Shown here in pieces: positions 58,708-64,000 of a stretch of 64,000 bases of DNA. The translations under genes were made by a program, and so were the position numbers. Position 1 is the first letter of the stretch, and each line of letters opens with the position of its first letter. The notes under the pieces are model-generated. The model was not told the DNA's origin. It made no database searches and worked only from the letters and a program-made list of their open reading frames with translations. The stretch comes from Niebla homalea (Eukaryota > Ascomycota > Lecanoromycetes > Lecanorales > Ramalinaceae), in NCBI GenBank assembly GCA_019925105.1, contig JAHGAU010000015.1, forward strand, positions 806,001 to 870,000. The letters run 5' to 3'.

Positions 58708-61671
58708 ATGGCCAATCATCATCCACAAGGGGCCTCTCCCGCCGGCATGCATCTATCCCACCACAATGCCCATGGCGGCCACCCTCAGGTCAACGGCCAT
58801 CTGCCCACACAAGTCATCAATAAGATTACCCCTGCTCATATGTCCTCTCTGAATGAAAGTGTTTGGCTCAGCATCGGTAAGCCCTCGGTCAGCTCGTCGA
58901 CGCCGTGTGTGGCTGACGTTTATCCTAGGTGGTCTACACGAATTGCAAGGTGACCCCGATGGAGCTATCCATGCATACGAGAATGCTCTCCGCCACAATG
59001 CCTATTCCATACAAGCCCTTAACGCAATCTCATGTATCCTTCGCACCAAGGAGAACTTCCCCCGTGCTGTCGAATACCTGCACACCATTCTCAAGATAGA
59101 TGCCAACAATGGAGAGGTCTGGGGCAGTCTAGGTATGAGTCCCCTGCCGCAAACCAGAATGTTTGTTGAAAGTCTTTAGGGCATTGCTACCTAATGATGG
59201 AAGACTTGCAACAGGCTTATGCAGCCTACCAGCAAGCTTTGTATCATCTACCGGATCCAAAGGTACTCTTTGTGTCATCTAACACTGAAAATATGGACTC
59301 ATTGGTTACAGGAACCGAAGCTTTGGTATGGGATCGGTATCCTCTATGACCGATACGGCTCGCTCGAGCACGCTGAAGAAGCCTTCTCGCAAGTAATGCA
59401 TATGCAACCAGATTTTGACAAGGCCAATGAGATCTACTTTCGTCTTGGCATAATTTACAAGCAGCAGCAGAAGTACTTGCAAAGCTTGGAAGTAAGCGCT
59501 CGTCATGCTCAGAGACGCCGACAAGCACTGACACTTTCCAAGTGCTTCAAGTACATAGTCAAGAATCCTCCGCGGCCCCTGACCGAGGAAGATATCTGGT
59601 TTCAGATTGGTCACGTCCATGAGCAACAGAAAGACGTACGTCGTATCACCGTTATACTCATTTGCTTTGATTGAGACACTAACCATGTTTTTAGTATGAA
59701 GCAGCCAAACTTGCATATCGCCGCGTGCTGGAGCGGGATCCGAGCCACGCCAAGGTACTCCAGCAGCTGGGATGGCTTCACCATCAGGAAAGTCCTCATT
59801 ATGCTAGCCAGGAGCAAGCAATCGAGTATCTAGAGAAATCAGTGAGCTCGGGTCAGTGCTATCAAGACCCTCACTCACCTCCCGCGATGCTGACCATCAT
59901 CCAGACAACCAAGATGCACAAAGCTGGTATCTGCTAGGCCGCTGCTATATGTCTCAGCAGAAGTACTCTAAAGCCTACGAGGCCTATCAGCAAGCCGTGT
60001 ATCGGGACGGCCGCAACCCCACTTTCTGGTGTTCGATTGGCGTGCTTTATTATCAGATCAATCAATACCGGGACGCACTTGACGCATACTCCCGAGCAAT
60101 CCGACTGAATCCCCAAATCTCCGAGGTGTGGTACGATCTGGGCACCTTGGTAAGTCGGCAATGACCCATGCCACTTGGCTCTGTCAAAGGCTGACAGTTT
60201 GTAGTATGAATCATGCAACAACCAGACAAACGATGCCTTGGACGCCTACACCCGTGCAGCGGATCTCGACCCTTCTAATATGCACATCAAAGCTCGTCTA
60301 CAATTGCTCCGCAACAATGGCCAATCGACCGGCATGCCCAACCAAGGTGGAGTCCCGGTGCCGCAGGACGTGCATCCGCAGCAGTACCAAGCTCCGGGCG
60401 TAGGCGCTCCCCCAGGGCATCAATGGGGACCGCCATCAGGGCCAAACCAAGTCCTGCATGGTTCAGCGCCTGCTCCGGTGCAGGACTGGCCTCGTCGTCT
60501 TGCTGATATTCAGCAGCCAGCTTCGAACCAGCAACAGCAGCAGGCACAACAGCAGCCGCAGCCGGCGCCACCCCCACCATCAGGGATGCAATACGAGCGT
60601 CGGGAAGTGCCAAGACCGCCACCCTCGCAGCGGCCGCTCAGTCCGCGCGTTGAACATCTCAGGCAATACCCCCCCGAGCCACCACGTGAAGTTTTGGCCC
60701 GTCGCTCGCCGCCATCCCAACCTCCCATGAACCATGCTGGTCCCAATACGTATCCGGCACCACCTCAAGCACTTCCTCAACCCCAGCCCACAAACCCGCA
60801 TCCTAATCCAGCAGCTAGGTTGGCTAGCTCTGGCTACGGCGCAACGGATCCTGGAGTGAGGTTCCCTACCCATGGTCCACAAGGTCCCGCCGGATCAGGT
60901 CCGCTTGTTGGTCGAGGGAGCTCCCCCCCAGAAATCAGGCCCATCGAGTCTTTGTCATCGCCGAGAGGAGGACCAAATCTTGCTCAACAGCATTTTCCCC
61001 ACCACCAACACCCGGCGCATGCAGTGGGCATCGCATCGGGCGCTCCGGCGCCGGCTGCAGCACTCGCTGCTACAGAGGCCGCTGCTCGCGACAGAGATGA
61101 TCGACCAATGACGGGCATCAAGAGAGCGCATGAAGCGGACGAGGACATGGGGCTGATGCACAAACATGCAGCCAATGGCGACAATAAAAGCAGACTGGAA
61201 GATTCGCGACACCGACGCGCTTCACCCCCCGATAGGAGGATGTCGCCAGTCGCGCGGCCCATGTCAACTCAGATGGCATCCCCAAGAGGTCGACCTGCGA
61301 CTCCTCCGGTGCATCAAAGCCGCAATTCATCTAAGGTGCGGCGTGAGGAGCAGCGACGAGCGGATGAGTCTTACTACCCTTCTGAAGCAGCACATCACCC
61401 ACCGACGTTACCATCGATGCAAATGCAGCAGCTGCAGCAACAGCAACAGCAGCAGCAGCAGCAAACGGAGCCACTTGCTGCAACGCCCATGTCGGAGAGT
61501 GGACGGGATGTCAAGAAGGAAGCTTACGAAGCTGCTTCAAGGAAGGTGGAAGTGGATGAGGACTACGACGATGAAGGGGAAGAAGAGAAGCGTAGGACGC
61601 ACTCGGGGGGGCGAGGGAGTCCGCAGAGAGTACAGGCGGTGGGACCGGTGGCGGTAGAAGCGGAAGCATGA
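58708..61671 (+). CDS. SSN6: TPR general transcription corepressor Ssn6/Cyc8
   Basis: Ssn6 with Tup1 forms the general corepressor recruited by many DNA-binding repressors. The exons are 58708-58876, 58929-59132, 59180-59262, 59312-59491, 59543-59635, 59695-59851, 59905-60149 and 60205-61671 (865 residues), all GT-AG and in phase. About ten tetratricopeptide repeats run over residues 50-400: GDPDGAIHAYENALRHN, LWYGIGILYDRYGSLEHAEEA, KVLQQLGWLHHQESPHY, SWYLLGRCYMSQQKYSKAYEA and FWCSIGVLYYQINQYRDALDA. The C-terminal half is Pro/Gln/Ser-rich and disordered with a CAG/CAA-coded poly-Gln tract near 61435-61462 and an acidic end. Aspergillus calls the orthologue rcoA. Confidence 0.96.
61435..61462 (+). 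repeat. glutamine-coding CAG/CAA tract in SSN6
   Basis: About nine consecutive CAG/CAA codons. Such tracts vary in length between strains. Ssn6 orthologues commonly have poly-Gln, so it is expected rather than odd. Confidence 0.75.
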
Positions 61672-62879
61672 CGAGGATGATATGTGCAAGTATGGAGATG
61701 TTTGAAACAGCGACTGATAAAGGACTTCAGATGGGCCAGGTACATGAGGGTCCGGACAGGGAAGCAGTCTGGGAATACATAGTCCTGGGGTAAATAAGGC
61801 GACGGAGTGACGTGTATATGGATGTATGAGTGTGGCGGATGTTATTCATCAAAATCTGTACTTAGGTGGTCAAGGTGGTGATGAGCCTTGCCGATGCGGA
61901 TCTATTTAGTGGCTCTACACCATATCCTCGTGTATTGATGGCTACGTCTGATACCGATCCGTACTAATCCTAATCCTTCATTTGACGTATTGACTATTGA
62001 CCCCTTTTTCCCATTTTCCCTTTTTCGCCAAGACCGGATGTAAGTTGCCGACCTGTCTAAGTTACCTGCAGTGTCCGAGATCCGTCATCCGTTGGTGGAA
62101 ACTGGAAAGGGTGAATGATTTCCGTTCTGGGAAGGCACAGATGATCTTAGATTGAATATAGTGTGTACGTAGTATTTACGGAGTGTGTACGTACCGTCCT
62201 CATCGAGAATGTTGTTTGATAACGACTACTAGAAGTGTCCTTGCACTCCAGACGTCTCACTCCCATCACCATGACCCCCTTGCTTCGGCGTCTCCTAACT
62301 CTCCTTGGCATAAGCAGACAAAGTCTCCAGAGTGTGTCATCTCGGACCATCCAAGAGCTCTGAAATTCTCATTTCACACGGCAACTTCTGATGACTTCTC
62401 TCCCTACCCAATCAATTCCGGCAGAAACATCCGCTTTCTCCTCCCCTCTTGGCTGCCAAGGATACCAAGCCTCTTGGGACTTTGCTTGGCCTCCCGGCGC
62501 CCCCGCTGGCTGGTGCTGGCCGGTTGCTGCCTTCAGGTCGTTGCTCTATTGTGAAGTAATATTATGGCGCCATGGCAATTGCCAATCCTTTCGCCAAAAG
62601 CCTTGTTTCGATCCCCCCCCCAACAATCCAAACACCAAGCCCATCTTCCTCTATACAAAGCATCACACTGGACCTCTCCAATATGACTTTACAGCAATCG
62701 CATGTCCCACCACCATCATGCTCGCTCGCTGCTCGATAGCCTCACTTGTTGCCACCCTCATTAGGCTACTGCGGCTGCTGGGCTGTAGTGGGTGAGAGAC
62801 TCGATGGGAGCTCCAACCTACCTCCTGGTCCGTTAACCAAGACCCTGACCTCTTCCCTGCTATTGGAGTGTGGGAGGCA
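61672..62879. other. intergenic, about 1.2 kb
   Basis: Nothing is supported as a gene. Frames at 62183-62554 and 62391-62795 have no domain. A short frame starting at ATG 62690 (MTLQQSHVPPPS) might be a first exon of the next gene, but no clean join was found. Confidence 0.4.
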
Positions 62880-63788
62880 ATGGGTCACAACATCCACAGC
62901 CCACCAATGGCACAAATCCCTACCCCGACTGCAATCACCGTTAGCACCAAAGCTCGGTCACGCCCAGAACATCATTCAGACGACATACTCACCACTCCTA
63001 CCACTCTTTCAAATCACCCACCTACACGGCCAATCAATAGCAGACATCACAAGCCATCCCTACACATATCAAATCATCAACCGGTGAAGCAAGCCAACAG
63101 CTGCGAGGAAGCGCAGCCTGAATTAGGGAAAGCATCAGCCCTGCCTGGCTTACCGCCGACCAGACTGTTCTCGACTGCACCCTCGAGCCGATATGTCCAA
63201 GACTTGAGCGATGCCGAAGAGGATGAAGAAGAAGATGAGAGCCAATGCGACAAACAGAAGCAGCATGCCGCCTTCATACTTGTCCGTTATCTCATTTGCC
63301 CCCCTCCCTCCCCTCTGGGTTTTCTGTTGGACTTACCTGTACTGGTATGACTGATCCAGCATCAACAGACCTATCTCTCCATCTTAGCCCCGCTCCTTGC
63401 GACATTGGTCACCATCTACGCAATCTTCATCGTTGCGGTGCTCCTCATCATCTCACCATTGTACATTTGCAGCAAGCGGAGATCACTGACAGGCACCGCC
63501 TTGTACCTGTTGTGGCCCCCATTGCGCCTTCAACTCGACCTCATATTCTCCCGGTGCAACAGCCGAGATCGTGCTTCTGCTAACATTCCGGTCGTACTGG
63601 GGGTGAAGCATGTCGTGGCACCAGTATTTGCAGTATGTGTCATGGTGGCGGCATGGGTAGCCGGTAGCTTCTGGGCGTTTGCCAAGATACTGGGCAACCC
63701 TGACGGGCATGATGAACGGAATGATGGAAGAGCAGCAGTGCTTTGGGTGCGGCGCTGTTGGGAGAAAACCTTGATCTGGGGTCTTTGA
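62880..63788 (+). CDS. integral membrane protein of unknown function
   Basis: I do not recognise the family. Exons 62880-63281 and 63369-63788 join in phase to 273 residues. The first 100 residues are Pro/Thr/His-rich, then an acidic stretch (LSDAEEDEEEDES). The exon junction creates one hydrophobic segment, AAFILTYLSILAPLLATLVTIYAIFIVAVLLI, which probably makes a hairpin of two short helices or one long one. A second helix, HVVAPVFAVCVMVAAWVAGSFWAFA, follows after a basic loop (SKRRSL). The C terminus is charged. Coupled to the intron's normal length (87 nt) this is likely a real gene. The start is uncertain because the N-terminal region is low-complexity. Confidence 0.6.
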
Positions 63789-64000
63789 TTTGAGCCTTCG
63801 GAAAGGGGCTGTCAGGAAGTATGGTTTGGAGAAGTACCGCATCGGCATGGTAACCATACTGGTCGCGCCGGAGTTGGACATGTTTGATTGCACAAAGGGC
63901 CATAGCGCATACAGCAGTAATGTGTCACTGGGCTGGTCAGCGGAAGAATCTACTGGTACATAAGTCATGAATCTGCATGCTGTCCCAGAAAACAAGCTTC
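63789..64000. other. right-edge sequence
   Basis: About 210 bp after the membrane-protein stop, presumably its 3' UTR. No frame is supported. Confidence 0.35.

Overview
The window is nuclear DNA of a filamentous ascomycete (Pezizomycotina). The evidence is gene-dense DNA with about 28 protein genes on both strands, introns mostly of 48-70 nt with GT-AG ends and CTRAC-like branch sites, roughly half G+C, and fungus-typical genes (a Nup98-96 fusion precursor, Ssn6/Cyc8, Kre6-type glucan protein, Dsc3, a MATA_HMG-box regulator). I cannot place it below subphylum from sequence alone; the proline-rich insertion in the centrin is a hint toward Dothideomycetes and nothing more. No CRISPR array, operon, rRNA or convincing tRNA is present.

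Layout. 1-1427: 3' part of an AAA+ ATPase. 1887-7000: centrin (-), SDR reductase (+), NTF2-like protein (-), telomere protein Stn1 (+). 7340-13831: the large nucleoporin precursor Nup98-96. 14006-18000: a tiny membrane protein (-), complex I 51 kDa subunit (-), J-protein (-). 18226-22132: SNF2-family ATPase (+). 22439-26594: xanthine dehydrogenase (-). 27192-29933: mitochondrial ribosomal protein S7 (+) and a universal-stress-domain protein (-). 29934-32234: the one accessory-looking stretch, with a degenerate inverted-repeat element. 32235-43000: cyclin (+), HMG-box factor (-), SGNH esterase-like membrane protein (-), Utp5 (-). 43255-50357: Bdf1-type BET protein (+), nicotinamide riboside kinase-like (+), Rvb1 (-), Dsc3 (+). 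50942-56314: Kre6-like (-), NuiA-like (-), ribosomal protein L3 (-). 58708-64000: Ssn6 (+) and a two-helix membrane protein (+).

The genes form no cluster for one pathway; they are mostly core housekeeping functions (nuclear pore, telomere, ribosome, chromatin, respiration, purine catabolism, cell wall), and neighbouring genes share intergenic promoter regions. I did not find a convincing new multi-gene system.

The most notable signals are these. (a) Several well-conserved genes can only be read with a one-base change, often in a short homopolymer (centrin, HMG-box factor, riboside kinase, Utp5, a small membrane protein), which points to assembly indels or to real decay. (b) An inverted-repeat element of about 1.2 kb carries what looks like a transposase remnant. 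(c) Rvb1 has a stop-free 51-nt intron inside its Walker B/DEVH motif. (d) Two enzymes have unusual active-site positions (D-x-x-N in the SGNH protein, DEGH box in the SNF2 protein).
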